From Emticicia aquatilis (GTDB lineage: Bacteria; Bacteroidota; Bacteroidia; Cytophagales; Spirosomataceae), in NCBI RefSeq assembly GCF_014644295.1, contig NZ_BMKK01000006.1:372001-436000 (forward strand): 64,000 bases of DNA. Reading direction: 5' to 3'. Made by a program: the position numbers and the translations under genes. The notes under the pieces are model-generated. The model was not told the DNA's origin and made no database searches. It saw nothing but the letters and a program-made list of their open reading frames with translations. Each line of letters starts with the position of its first letter. The first letter of the stretch is position 1. Positions 26,045 through 34,459 of this stretch are shown here, piece after piece.

Positions 26045-27163
26045 ATGTCGCTATACACCACTCCGCTACAATTTGGTTATTTTCTCGCTCTGCTTTTTGC
26101 CGTTTTACTTTGGTATAGGGGTTGGCAAGAAGAACGCCTTTCTGATAAATTTTTGGGATTCGTGATGTTCTTTTTGGCGATGGAAATCCAAGATTATACC
26201 TTTGGTTTTGCTGGTATCAATATTCTTTGGGAAAAATTCGATGGTTTTCCTCGCTATTTTACTTTGGCATTTGCTCCAACTATTTACTTTTATCTAAAGG
26301 CTCAAATCAATCGAGAATTTCGTTTTAAGCCAATTTATTTTCTGCATTATGTGCTTTATGCTATCTATTTCATTATCAATTTTGGGGCTTTCTTACAAGG
26401 GCATGAGGCTGTAAATCGTTTCAGAAGTTCAAAAATTTCTGATTGGTTAGGTTGGGTAGAAATTGTAGCAATTTGGGGTTCGTATATTTATTATTTCTAT
26501 CAATCACTACGAATTTATAGAGAATATAGGAGTTGGACAGAAACCCAATTCTCTGATACTGAGACAATTAGCTTTGTTTGGCTACGAAACTTTATTTATC
26601 TGATTATTGCGGGCGAAGTCTTTAAATGGGCTTGGGGAATGGCCGACAAACTACTCGGCGATTTACCTTTCGAGCAAGATTGGTGGTGGCACTTGTTTAC
26701 GGTTCTGATTATCTGTTATGTGGGCATTAAAGGCTATGCCCAGCATCAGCCTTTGCGATTGGCTTATTCAAAAAGCCTGATGTCAGAATCACAAAACACA
26801 ACCATAATAAGCGAGCCGAAGGAGAATAATTTTGAAGAATTAAAGACTAAAATCGAAAACCTGATGCTTCAAGAAAAGCCCTATCTCGAATCAGAACTTT
26901 CGTTGAGCGATTTGGCTCTAAAATTAAAGACTAACACTTCGGTACTTTCGGCTGCCATCAACTCGAATTTTGGCAAAAACTTCAATGATTTTGTGAACGA
27001 ATACCGAGTAGAAGAATTTAAGAAACAAATAAAACTCCCTCAAAACCAAAACTATACACTTTTGGCAGTGGCCTTCGACTGTGGATTTAATTCAAAAGCT
27101 ACATTCAATCGGGCATTTAAAAAATTCACAGGTCAATCGCCCAGCCGATTTGAAGGAGTATAA
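26045..27163 (+). CDS. membrane-anchored AraC-family transcriptional regulator
   Basis: The 372-residue product has an N-terminal region of about six to seven membrane spans (residues ~10-235). A linker follows, then an AraC-type DNA-binding domain at about 270-370. The HTH region is visible in LSLSDLALKLKTNTSVLSAAINSNFGKNFNDFVNEYR, and the second helix pair in LLAVAFDCGFNSKATFNRAFKKFTGQSPSRF. The 7TM-plus-AraC layout is common in Bacteroidota and suggests sensing in the membrane. Its position after the five small envelope genes makes those genes its likely targets (inference). Confidence 0.85.
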   Translation: MSLYTTPLQFGYFLALLFAVLLWYRGWQEERLSDKFLGFVMFFLAMEIQDYTFGFAGINILWEKFDGFPRYFTLAFAPTIYFYLKAQINREFRFKPIYFLHYVLYAIYFIINFGAFLQGHEAVNRFRSSKISDWLGWVEIVAIWGSYIYYFYQSLRIYREYRSWTETQFSDTETISFVWLRNFIYLIIAGEVFKWAWGMADKLLGDLPFEQDWWWHLFTVLIICYVGIKGYAQHQPLRLAYSKSLMSESQNTTIISEPKENNFEELKTKIENLMLQEKPYLESELSLSDLALKLKTNTSVLSAAINSNFGKNFNDFVNEYRVEEFKKQIKLPQNQNYTLLAVAFDCGFNSKATFNRAFKKFTGQSPSRFEGV

Positions 27164-27169
27164 AAACAA

Positions 27170-27201
27170 AAAAGCAGCTTCTTTATCAAGAAACTGCTTT
27201 T
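27170..27201. terminator. intrinsic terminator
   Basis: A 14-bp stem with one mismatch (27170-27183 with 27188-27201, loop TATC) follows the regulator stop at 27163. It lies between convergent genes. Confidence 0.75.
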
Positions 27202-27237
27202 CTCCTCCCTATCGGGGAGGTTGGTTGGGAGGGGCTA
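27202..27237. repeat. G/C-rich GGGGAGG repeat ending at a stop codon
   Basis: CCTCCC (27205-27210) pairs with GGGGAGG (27214-27220), and a second GGGAGGGG follows at 27227-27234. The element runs straight into the stop codon (CTA, 27235-27237) of the minus-strand DUF547 gene. Confidence 0.5.
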
Positions 27238-28002
27238 ATACTTTCCGTTCAAATCCCAGTTATAGGTCATATACGAAATCTTTGCACCTTTATTGGCTTT
27301 TACTTTGGCATATTTGTTTGCCCAATCAATCACGGGCATTTTGTCTTTAAAATCGCCACCGTACCAATTAAAGATATTTGAAAGTTTCGCTTCATCGGCT
27401 GAAACCTGATTTTTGCTCGAATCATTCAAGAAATCTACACCTTGGTCGTCGAGTTGCTGGTTAAGTTTTGATGCAATATATGCTTCATTTCGGAGTGGTG
27501 GACAAGATTTTGCAGCACAAACCAACGCAAAATGGATACGAGGCTCATCAAAATCTTTTCTGATAATACCGTGTTCGATATTATTCAAATCCATTTTCTT
27601 TCCACCAATATTAATAAACTTCACGTCCCACGGTGTATTTACAAACGGAATTTTTACTTTACTACCGATGTCTTTGATACTTTTGATTTTATTATCCAGA
27701 TTATCTAAGATAAGCTGAATCGTGAAGGCATTATAAGCATTTATCCAATACGCCAACTTTTCGTCTTTGCTCCATTTATCGCCAGGAGCATTGTTTTCAA
27801 CCAATGTCAAATACTTTTTCAGCTCTGCTTGGTCTTTCTTAAAACCTCCATAATTGACGAAACCTTTGGCATCAACGTATTTTTTCAAAAGTCCATTCCA
27901 AATCTCATGGCTAATCGGCTCGGCATTTGATGTCGGAGCATTTACGGCAAAACAGCTACTCACCGTAAGCAATATGATACTCAATAAACTTGTAATCTTC
28001 AT
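27235..28002 (-). CDS. DUF547 domain protein, exported
   Basis: The 255-residue product has a signal peptide (MKITSLLSIILLTVSSCFAV; a Cys is present but the lipobox is poor). A DUF547 domain fills most of the rest: DEKLAYWINAYNAFTIQLIL, KIPFVNTPWDVKFINIGGKKMDLNNIEHGIIR, and HFALVCAAKSCPPLRNEAY. The family has a transglutaminase/papain-like look, with conserved His and Cys, but no confirmed activity. Start 28002 was chosen over 28029 for the signal peptide. It sits opposite the AraC regulator. Confidence 0.8.
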   Translation of the reverse strand: MKITSLLSIILLTVSSCFAVNAPTSNAEPISHEIWNGLLKKYVDAKGFVNYGGFKKDQAELKKYLTLVENNAPGDKWSKDEKLAYWINAYNAFTIQLILDNLDNKIKSIKDIGSKVKIPFVNTPWDVKFINIGGKKMDLNNIEHGIIRKDFDEPRIHFALVCAAKSCPPLRNEAYIASKLNQQLDDQGVDFLNDSSKNQVSADEAKLSNIFNWYGGDFKDKMPVIDWANKYAKVKANKGAKISYMTYNWDLNGKY

Positions 28003-28104
28003 TTTTATGTCGTTTTTGTTATTATTCATTACTGAAACCTCTACATCTATATACGTTGGTTAGCATTAAAAAGTTTTTCATTAACAAATAATAACAAGGC
28101 CTAC

Positions 28105-29217
28105 CTAAACTCTTAAGAATATCTTATAGTGATACATCGCTCTCAAAAATGCCCATTTCACGGCAATGACAGCAATCGTAATGATAACCCCGTAGTACGC
28201 CTCGCCAAATAGCTGCCCCAGCCAACGAAAAAGCCCCTCAGCCGTATAATACCAGTCGATAAACTTAACCGATAGATATATCAGAATAGAGTTTAGTCCG
28301 ATTATCGTAAAGAAGAAAGCCCAACGTTGATACTGCAAAACATCAATTATGAAGTAAAAAATAGCCAACAAAAGTAAACTACAACCACCCGCATAAAGCA
28401 TAAACGAGCTTGTCCAGAGGTTTTTATTAATAGGGAAGAAAAGCCCCCAAGCTCCACCAACAATTAAACACAGTAAACCGCCAATCGCCAAAGTTGCGGC
28501 TTTTTGGGTTGGCGTTTTGGTAGAATTGTTTTTAAGATAATTTCCTGCAAAAATCCCCAATAAACCCGTGCAAATTGCAGGAAGTGTTGAGAAAAGTCCT
28601 TCGGGGTCATGGATAACAAGGTGTAATCTGCCCGGAAGTACCATACGGTCAACCCACGAAGCAAAATTGCCTTGAATTGTCAAATCGCCAGCCACAAAAC
28701 CTGGTGCAGCATTAAATTTCATAATCAACCAATAACCAACCAAAATACTCACAAACCAAACATACTGAAAACGGTGGCTTGCATATACATATATCATGCA
28801 CGCAAACATATACGCCAGCCCGATACGACCCAATACACTCGGGAAACGAATCTGCGAAAGTTCTTTTATCTGTAAGCCATTGTTGTAAATAATACCCAAC
28901 AGCACCAAAATGAGTCCACGCTTGATGATTCGGAGGGCAATTTTGCGGTTTTCGATGCCTTTATCAATTTCACGCCCAACAGAGTATGGTGTTGAAACCC
29001 CCGAAATAAATAGAAACAATGGAAAAATAAGGTCGTAAAAACGAAAACCGTTCCATGCAACGTGCGAGAGCTGTGTGGCCATCCAGACGGCAGCGGGGTG
29101 ATGCGAAGCTTCCATGAGTTCATGAAAAACATCTTCACCGCCCATAATCCAAAACATATCAAAACCACGTAGGGCATCGAGCGAATAAAGTCTTTGTGTA
29201 GGAGTCGAAGTACTCAT
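28105..29217 (-). CDS. NagX/HGSNAT-like membrane acyltransferase (DUF5009)
   Basis: The 370-residue inner-membrane protein has about ten spans. It opens with the family motif RLYSLDALRGFDMFWIMGGE and continues with FRFYDLIFPLFLFISGVSTPYSVG, RIGLAYMFACMIYVYAS and FFTIIGLNSILIYLSVKFID. Relatives include heparan-alpha-glucosaminide N-acetyltransferase and bacterial NagX, placed in amino-sugar use, where transmembrane acetyl transfer is proposed. No amino-sugar genes are adjacent, so the substrate is open. A -7-like box lies just upstream. Confidence 0.85.
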   Translation of the reverse strand: MSTSTPTQRLYSLDALRGFDMFWIMGGEDVFHELMEASHHPAAVWMATQLSHVAWNGFRFYDLIFPLFLFISGVSTPYSVGREIDKGIENRKIALRIIKRGLILVLLGIIYNNGLQIKELSQIRFPSVLGRIGLAYMFACMIYVYASHRFQYVWFVSILVGYWLIMKFNAAPGFVAGDLTIQGNFASWVDRMVLPGRLHLVIHDPEGLFSTLPAICTGLLGIFAGNYLKNNSTKTPTQKAATLAIGGLLCLIVGGAWGLFFPINKNLWTSSFMLYAGGCSLLLLAIFYFIIDVLQYQRWAFFFTIIGLNSILIYLSVKFIDWYYTAEGLFRWLGQLFGEAYYGVIITIAVIAVKWAFLRAMYHYKIFLRV

Positions 29218-29241
29218 TTTTTATTGATTAGGGTGATATTT

Positions 29242-29249
29242 CAAAGATA
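29242..29249 (-). promoter_or_regulatory. putative -7 box upstream of the NagX-like gene
   Basis: Minus-strand TATCTTTG fits TAnnTTTG, 25 bases before the start codon at 29217. No -33 element is evident. Confidence 0.3.
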
Positions 29250-29289
29250 AAGAAAATAATAGAACGATAGAAAAGAATATTTCTATAAT

Positions 29290-29313
29290 TTGTGGAGTGA
29301 ACATCCTGTTCAC
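29290..29313 (+). repeat. TTGTRG hairpin element
   Basis: TTGTGG (29290-29295) leads a 6-bp stem GTGAAC (29297-29302) with GTTCAC (29308-29313). It lies between divergent genes (29217 and 29372), not after a stop codon. Confidence 0.45.
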
Positions 29314-29371
29314 CGAAAAAAGAAATTTTATCCTTAAATTTTTCAGAAACCAAATAGTATTTGAAATACCC

Positions 29372-29887
29372 ATGAATTTTAGTTTCAGATTAGCAACAAC
29401 CAACGATACCGAAACTATTCGCCAATTGGCAGAAAAAACCTTCCGTGATACTTACACAGAGTTTAACACACCCGAAAACATGGAAACCCATGTGGCTAAA
29501 AATTTCTCATCAGAAGCAATTTTATCAGATTTGCAAAACCCTCAAAATCAATATTTTATCATTGAATCAGAGCAACAAATTGTGGCATTTGCTAAACTCG
29601 TAAAAGACCACCCAACCAAGGGTTTAGAAGACAAAAAAGTTGTAGAGATAGAGCGTTTTTATGTCGATAAAAACTTGCATGGACAGCAGTTGGGAAGAAA
29701 ACTAATGGATTTCTGCACGAATTGGGCAAAAGAAAATGATTTTGAGTCTATTTGGCTCGGGGTATGGGAAAACAACCACAATGCCATGCAGTTTTATAAG
29801 AAAATGGGCTTTGAGTTTCTCGACAAACACGTTTTTGTGTTAGGCACAGAGGTTCAAACCGATTTTACGATGAAAAGAGATTTATAA
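29372..29887 (+). CDS. GNAT-family N-acetyltransferase
   Basis: The 171-residue cytosolic protein has the GNAT fold: FSFRLATTNDTETIRQLAEKTFRDTYTEF at the start and VVEIERFYVDKNLHGQQLGRKLMDFCTNWA as the acetyl-CoA-binding core (the QxxGxG/A loop appears as HGQQLGRKL). ESIWLGVWENNHNAMQFYKKMGF forms the C-terminal half. The acceptor substrate is unknown. ATG 29372 was chosen over 29297, which starts within a repeat. Its stop codon overlaps the ATG of a second GNAT gene by one base, so the pair is translationally coupled. Confidence 0.85.
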   Translation: MNFSFRLATTNDTETIRQLAEKTFRDTYTEFNTPENMETHVAKNFSSEAILSDLQNPQNQYFIIESEQQIVAFAKLVKDHPTKGLEDKKVVEIERFYVDKNLHGQQLGRKLMDFCTNWAKENDFESIWLGVWENNHNAMQFYKKMGFEFLDKHVFVLGTEVQTDFTMKRDL

Positions 29888-30417
29888 TGAATTTAAGAAT
29901 AGAAAGAATAAGTACTTCGGAGGTTGAAAAATTCTCAGAGGTTGCCACTCGGGCATATTTCGACCATTACCGCCACCTGTGGTACGACGAAGGCGAATGG
30001 TATGCCCATAAATGTTTTAATATCAATCAATTAACCGAAGAGTTGACTGATGCTAAAAACGAGTTTTTCTTTGCAATTCTTGATGAAAAGTACGTCGGAT
30101 TCTTGAAAATTCGTCCCGAAAATCAACTGGCTGGGCAAGATGGAGATGGCTTTGAGGTAGAAAGAATTTATCTGACAAACGAAGCCACAGGAAAAGGTGT
30201 AGGCCGAAAACTAATGGAGTTTGCCATTGAAATGGCACAGCAGCAAAACAAAGATTATGTTTGGCTAAAAGCAATGGATAGTAGCCACAATGCCATTAGG
30301 TTTTACGAAAGCCTCGGCTTTGAAATATGCGGAACTTCACGCCTTGATTTCGAGCAAATGAAAACCGAATATTTGGGAATGGTTGCGATGAGGAAGAATT
30401 TACGAATGACGAATTAA
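29887..30417 (+). CDS. GNAT-family N-acetyltransferase (second of a coupled pair)
   Basis: The 176-residue product has the same domain order as its neighbour: RTSEVEKFSEVATRAY-like N-terminus, FEVERIYLTNEATGKGVGRKLMEFAIEMA as the acetyl-CoA loop (GKGVGRKL) and YVWLKAMDSSHNAIRFYESLGFEICG. The two are about the same length but diverged, consistent with an old tandem duplication. The last five codons and stop codon (30403-30417) lie inside a 7-bp-period repeat, so its C-terminus was probably set by the repeat. Substrate unknown. Confidence 0.85.
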   Translation: MNLRIERISTSEVEKFSEVATRAYFDHYRHLWYDEGEWYAHKCFNINQLTEELTDAKNEFFFAILDEKYVGFLKIRPENQLAGQDGDGFEVERIYLTNEATGKGVGRKLMEFAIEMAQQQNKDYVWLKAMDSSHNAIRFYESLGFEICGTSRLDFEQMKTEYLGMVAMRKNLRMTN

Positions 30418-30479
30418 GAATGACGAGTTACGAATACACGCAACGTATAAAATTCGTAAATCGTCATTCGTAAATCGAA
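30400..30479. repeat. 7-bp-period inverted repeat overlapping a coding end
   Basis: Left arm 30400-30441 has six 7-base units with a TTACGAA/TGACGAA consensus. Right arm 30452-30479 has four with the complementary ATTCGTA/AATCGTC consensus. The arms can pair. The left arm includes the stop codon of the GNAT gene; the right arm ends 1 base before the stop codon of yqeY. Confidence 0.8.
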
Positions 30480-30480
30480 A

Positions 30481-30930
30481 CTACGCCAATAAAGCTTTCA
30501 CCATTGCCGAAATAGCTTTTCCATCTGCAAGACCAGCGAGTTCTTTGGTAGCTACGCCCATCATTTTGCCCATATCCGATGGAGCAGATGCCCCAACACG
30601 AGCCTTGATTTCTTCTAATTTAGCTCTTAGCTCATCTTCTGAGAGTTGTTTTGGCAAAAACTCTTCGATAACCGTCAATTCGGCTAACTCTTTTTCCAAA
30701 AGGTCTTCACGGTTTTGTTGACGATAAATATCAGCCGAATCCTTTCTTTGTTTTGCGGCCTTTGTAAGCAATTTTGTTTCTTCTTCGGTTGTCAATTCGC
30801 CTGTTTTTCCTTCCTTCGTTTCTTCTAATAAAATCAATTTTTTAATATCACGAAGAGCCATAAGTCTGCCTTGTTCACGAGCAAGCATAGCTGCTTTTAT
30901 TTGGGCGTCGATTGTTGTTTTTAAAGACAT
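30481..30930 (-). CDS. GatB/YqeY domain protein
   Basis: The 149-residue cytosolic protein matches the YqeY family, a stand-alone version of the tRNA-binding tail domain of GatB: MSLKTTIDAQIKAAMLAREQGRLMALRDIKKLILLEE, then EEFLPKQLSEDELRAKLEEI and ATKELAGLADGKAISAMVKALL. It is thought to interact with tRNA, but its role is not settled. The start is supported by the family N-terminus. It is convergent with the GNAT pair. Confidence 0.9.
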   Translation of the reverse strand: MSLKTTIDAQIKAAMLAREQGRLMALRDIKKLILLEETKEGKTGELTTEEETKLLTKAAKQRKDSADIYRQQNREDLLEKELAELTVIEEFLPKQLSEDELRAKLEEIKARVGASAPSDMGKMMGVATKELAGLADGKAISAMVKALLA

Positions 30931-31058
30931 TTTTTTAAGAATTAATTGTATTATTTTAATAAAAACTGGTGTTTTTCGATTTGTGTATCCGTACGATAAT
31001 TTTTTGGAACACCTTTTGATAACGGGTATGTATTACTTAACCAACCCATCAAACAAAT

Positions 31059-31664
31059 ATGCGTGTTTTTAATTTAACTGCCGTTGGCATTCTGCTATTT
31101 ACGTCCAGTGTGTTTGCTACTCCTAAGAAAAGTTACTCACCTACGACAAGCATTCAGAAACGTTGTGCCGAAATCCAAACAAATCTCAAAAACCACCTGT
31201 ACATTACCAAACGAATCTCTGACGAACGATTCGATGATGTCGTGACGGCTTACTTCCAAAACAAACGAATTGAGTTAATCGTTTCGGAAACTTACGGAGA
31301 AGCTGGAAAAATCAGACACGAGTATTATTTTGGCAAAAATGGGGAACTGATTTTGGCTACAAATCAGTTATTTCAGTACCAAACAAAACAAAGTTCCGAC
31401 AAAAATCTGGTAAAAGTAAGCGAAAATACTTACTATTACCAAAAAATGAAGCTTGTAAGAGCCGTTGATGGGAAAAACGTTGCCACTCGCACGTCTCATT
31501 ATGATACTCAGACACGTAGTCGGTATTTGTTAGGGAAGAGTTTGATTTTAACGAAACAGATTAAAGAACAGCATGACGAAATTATCGGTCAATATCAACA
31601 AAATAGCGACCTTGCGAAACTCACGAGGCGGAAGCCAACCGAATGTGGTGCAGGTTGCGATTGA
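31059..31664 (+). CDS. secreted protein of unknown function overlapping pdxJ
   Basis: The 201-residue product has a signal peptide ([20 protein letters not shown]). The mature part is mixed and Tyr-rich ([46 protein letters not shown]). No family was recognised. The last 31 codons overlap the start of pdxJ out of frame for 92 bases. That C-terminal part (about residue 172 on) is therefore constrained by PdxJ and probably arose when an earlier stop codon was lost. The frame is otherwise well formed. Confidence 0.6.
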   Translation: MRVFNLTAVGILLFTSSVFATPKKSYSPTTSIQKRCAEIQTNLKNHLYITKRISDERFDDVVTAYFQNKRIELIVSETYGEAGKIRHEYYFGKNGELILATNQLFQYQTKQSSDKNLVKVSENTYYYQKMKLVRAVDGKNVATRTSHYDTQTRSRYLLGKSLILTKQIKEQHDEIIGQYQQNSDLAKLTRRKPTECGAGCD

Positions 31665-32289
31665 TTGTGAAAAATTTGGGGCGGAGGGAATCACGGTTCA
31701 CCCCCGCCCTGACGAAAGACATATACGCTATCAGGATGTCTATGACCTGAAAGAAATTGTTACGACAGAGTTTAACATAGAAGGAAATCCTACCGAAAAG
31801 AAATTTGTGGAGTTAGTACTTGCCAATAAACCTACGCAAGTAACGCTCGTTCCAGATGCACTCAATGCCATTACCTCAAACGCAGGCTGGGACACCATCG
31901 CTCACCGAGAAAGACTAAAAGATTTGGTTGCAACCTTCAAAAGTGCAGGTTGTAGAGTTTCTATTTTTGTTGACCCAATCGAAGCAATGGTTGAAGGAGC
32001 TGCCGAAACAGGCACCGACCGAATCGAACTTTACACAGAAAGTTACGCTCATAATTACTCCCAAAACCGTGAAGCTGCCATAAAAGACTACGTAAGTGCC
32101 GCAAAAGTAGCCGAGCGGGTTGGTCTTGGCGTAAATGCTGGCCACGATTTAAGCTTGGAGAATCTGCGTTATTTCAAGCAAAATATTCCTAATCTGCTCG
32201 AAGTTTCCATCGGTCACGCACTTATCTGCGATGCTCTTTATTTTGGCTTAGAGAATACTATTCAGCTATATTTGCGAGAATTGGAGTAG
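31573..32289 (+). CDS. pdxJ: pyridoxine 5'-phosphate synthase
   Basis: This enzyme condenses 3-amino-2-oxopropyl phosphate with deoxyxylulose-5-phosphate to form pyridoxine 5'-phosphate, the last ring-forming step of the DXP-dependent vitamin B6 route. The 238-residue TIM barrel has the canonical N-terminus [20 protein letters not shown], then [16 protein letters not shown], and [12 protein letters not shown] with [15 protein letters not shown] near the end. The start at 31573 is fixed by the family N-terminus, although it lies 92 bases inside the upstream gene. A repeat begins two bases after its stop. Confidence 0.95.
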   Translation: MTKLSVNINKIATLRNSRGGSQPNVVQVAIDCEKFGAEGITVHPRPDERHIRYQDVYDLKEIVTTEFNIEGNPTEKKFVELVLANKPTQVTLVPDALNAITSNAGWDTIAHRERLKDLVATFKSAGCRVSIFVDPIEAMVEGAAETGTDRIELYTESYAHNYSQNREAAIKDYVSAAKVAERVGLGVNAGHDLSLENLRYFKQNIPNLLEVSIGHALICDALYFGLENTIQLYLRELE

Positions 32290-32290
32290 T

Positions 32291-32400
32291 TTAGCTATTA
32301 GCTTTTGGCGTTTAGCTATTAGCAAAAATACCTTTATACCTCTAAGAATTGATTTCGTTTAAATAAAGCTAATAGCTAAATGCTAATAGCCAAAAGCCCC
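32291..32400. repeat. 7-bp-period inverted repeat between pdxJ and mnmH
   Basis: Left arm 32291-32325 has five 7-base units (TTAGCTA repeated, with TTGGCGT in the middle). Right arm 32368-32400 has the complement (GCTAATA, GCTAAAT, GCTAATA, GCCAAAA). The arms pair over about 28 bases with one central mismatch zone. The array begins two bases after the pdxJ stop and ends 4 bases before the mnmH ATG. Confidence 0.85.
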
Positions 32401-32404
32401 TAAA

Positions 32405-33421
32405 ATGATAAAACCACTTTCAATAGAGCATTTTCTTGAAAAAGCAAAAACACTCCCCATTATTGATGTACGCTCGCCAGGAGAATTTGAGCGTGGCCAC
32501 ATTGTTGGGGCGTTGAATATTCCATTGTTCGAGAATCATGAACGAGCAGAAGTAGGAACACGCTACAAGAGAGTGGGAAAAGAATCCGCTTTTTTATTGG
32601 GACTTGATATAGTTGGCCCAAAACTCTCAGGATTTGTAAAAAAATCGAAGAAAATTGCTCCCGAAGGTGAAGTTTTGGTTCATTGCTGGCGAGGTGGAAT
32701 GCGAAGCGGAAGTTTTGCGACGCTTCTTAGTTCGGCCGGAATGAAGGTTTCAACCTTAATCGGTGGATATAAAAAGTACCGAAACTTTATTCTTGAAGAA
32801 TTAAGTCAGCCACTGAATATCATTGTTTTAGGTGGAAAAACAGGTAGTGGAAAAACAGAAATTTTGTACGAACTTCAAAAACAAGGCGAACAAATTTTAG
32901 ACTTGGAGAGCTTGGCAAATCATAAAGGCTCTGCCTTCGGAATGCTCGGACAAGCTCCACAACCAATGACCGAGCATTTTGAAAATATGCTTTATGCCGA
33001 ATTTGCCAAACTCGACCCAACCCGCCGCATTTGGGTTGAAGACGAAAGCCGAAATATCGGGTGCTGTAATATTCCCGATGCTCTCTGGCAACAAATGCGA
33101 AAAACCCAAGTGGCATACATTGATGTTGACCGAGAGATAAGAGTACAACGTTTAATAGAAGAATACGCACATTTTTCGTTCGATGAACTAAAGGCTGCCA
33201 CTGATAGAATTTTGAAACGTCTCGGCGGGCAACACCACAAAGCAGCCATCGAAGCCCTCGGAAATGGTGATTTTTCATTCGGGACAGATATTGCACTCAA
33301 CTACTACGATAAAACCTATCTACACGGTCTTTCTAAAAGAGACCCTTCAAAAATTACCACATTTAAAGTTACCGAAAATAATCCTTCGGCCACTGCCGCT
33401 CAACTAATAGCTGGTATTTAA
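32405..33421 (+). CDS. mnmH: tRNA 2-selenouridine synthase (SelU/MnmH)
   Basis: This protein replaces the sulfur of 2-thiouridine at the tRNA wobble position with selenium, via a geranylated intermediate. The 338-residue product has an N-terminal rhodanese domain with the active Cys94 in VHCWRGGMRSGS and a P-loop domain with GGKTGSGKT (143-151). The length is typical. The reaction needs selenophosphate; selD is not in this window. It starts 4 bases after an inverted repeat and could be co-transcribed with pdxJ. Confidence 0.92.
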   Translation: MIKPLSIEHFLEKAKTLPIIDVRSPGEFERGHIVGALNIPLFENHERAEVGTRYKRVGKESAFLLGLDIVGPKLSGFVKKSKKIAPEGEVLVHCWRGGMRSGSFATLLSSAGMKVSTLIGGYKKYRNFILEELSQPLNIIVLGGKTGSGKTEILYELQKQGEQILDLESLANHKGSAFGMLGQAPQPMTEHFENMLYAEFAKLDPTRRIWVEDESRNIGCCNIPDALWQQMRKTQVAYIDVDREIRVQRLIEEYAHFSFDELKAATDRILKRLGGQHHKAAIEALGNGDFSFGTDIALNYYDKTYLHGLSKRDPSKITTFKVTENNPSATAAQLIAGI

Positions 33422-33465
33422 CATTTTTTAAGACTTTTTAACGTCAATTATACCCATACTTCGGC

Positions 33466-33473
33466 TAAGTTTG
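33466..33473 (+). promoter_or_regulatory. putative -7 box for the 33536 gene
   Basis: TAAGTTTG fits TAnnTTTG and lies 63-70 bases before the ATG at 33536. No clear -33 element. Confidence 0.35.
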
Positions 33474-33535
33474 TGCAACATTTTAATCTCAGAAATGTCA
33501 TTTAACCATTATTTACATTTTAAAAACTTAAAATT

Positions 33536-34375
33536 ATGAAGGCTATTTCCAAAGCAGGGGCGTTATTGATATTATTTATTGCCCCTATTGTTTCATTTGC
33601 ACAAGAAAAAAAAGAAAGAGTACGTATTCGTATAGAGCAAGAAGTTGATGGAAAAACAACCATCAGCGAAAAAGTAATCAATGCTTCGGGCTTATCGAGT
33701 AGCCAAAAAGATGAAATGATTGAGAAGTTTAAAGATTCGGTTTTGGCTCTTAACAAGGGCAAAGCACAAGGAGTAAAGATTGAGATAGACAACGATTCAA
33801 ACTCAAATATCAATATCGAGCGAAACGACGGTAAAAAGATTGTAAGACGCTATGAGTTTAATGATAGTGATGGCGGCGGAAATGAAGATATTGTAATCAA
33901 AAGAGGCCCGAAAGTAAGAGTTTATAAAAGAGACGGTAAGGGCGAAACGGAGTTCTTCAATGGCGAAGATTTCTCTCACGAATTTAATGGCAACATGGAA
34001 AGTCTTCGTGAGAATATGAAACAAATGGGCAAAGACCTAAAGTTTGAATTTCGTTCGATTCCAGATAATATCATGATGTTTGATGGAGGAAGTTCGGGCA
34101 GCAAAACTATCAAAAGCGTTGAGGTGTTTCCGAATAACCCTAAAACTGAAATCTTGAATGTGCGTTTCAACGCTCCACAAAAAGGCGATGTAAGCATCAA
34201 AGTTTTGGATGTAAAAGGCAATGTGATTGCCAAAGAAGAAATCAAAGACTTTTCGGGCGAATATGTAGGTCAAATTAATATTGGCAAACAAAAAAGCGGA
34301 ACGGTTTTCGTGATGATTACACAAGGTGATGATGGCAATGTAAAGCGTGTAGTTTTGCCATCGAATGAGAAGTAA
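33536..34375 (+). CDS. secreted protein with T9SS type A sorting domain
   Basis: The 279-residue product has a signal peptide (AGALLILFIAPIVSFAQ). A charged central part follows (VRIRIEQEVDGKTTISEK, ENMKQMGKDLKFEF). The C-terminal domain of about 80 residues is of the Por/type IX secretion type: VEVFPNNPKTEILNVRF, VSIKVLDVKGNVIAKEE, and GTVFVMITQGDDGNVKRVVLP. Such domains direct export across the outer membrane by T9SS. The cargo part is unknown, possibly adhesive. A -7-like box lies upstream and a strong terminator downstream. Confidence 0.75.
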   Translation: MKAISKAGALLILFIAPIVSFAQEKKERVRIRIEQEVDGKTTISEKVINASGLSSSQKDEMIEKFKDSVLALNKGKAQGVKIEIDNDSNSNINIERNDGKKIVRRYEFNDSDGGGNEDIVIKRGPKVRVYKRDGKGETEFFNGEDFSHEFNGNMESLRENMKQMGKDLKFEFRSIPDNIMMFDGGSSGSKTIKSVEVFPNNPKTEILNVRFNAPQKGDVSIKVLDVKGNVIAKEEIKDFSGEYVGQINIGKQKSGTVFVMITQGDDGNVKRVVLPSNEK

Positions 34376-34407
34376 TACTTGAGAGTTTATAGCTATATCA
34401 GTAAAAC

Positions 34408-34443
34408 AACGACGGCATGGTTTTGAACCATGCCGTCGTTATA
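34408..34443. terminator. bidirectional intrinsic terminator
   Basis: Perfect 15-bp stem (34408-34422 with 34426-34440), loop TTG, between convergent genes ending at 34375 and 34460. Confidence 0.8.
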
Positions 34444-34459
34444 TTTTATAGAACCACTA

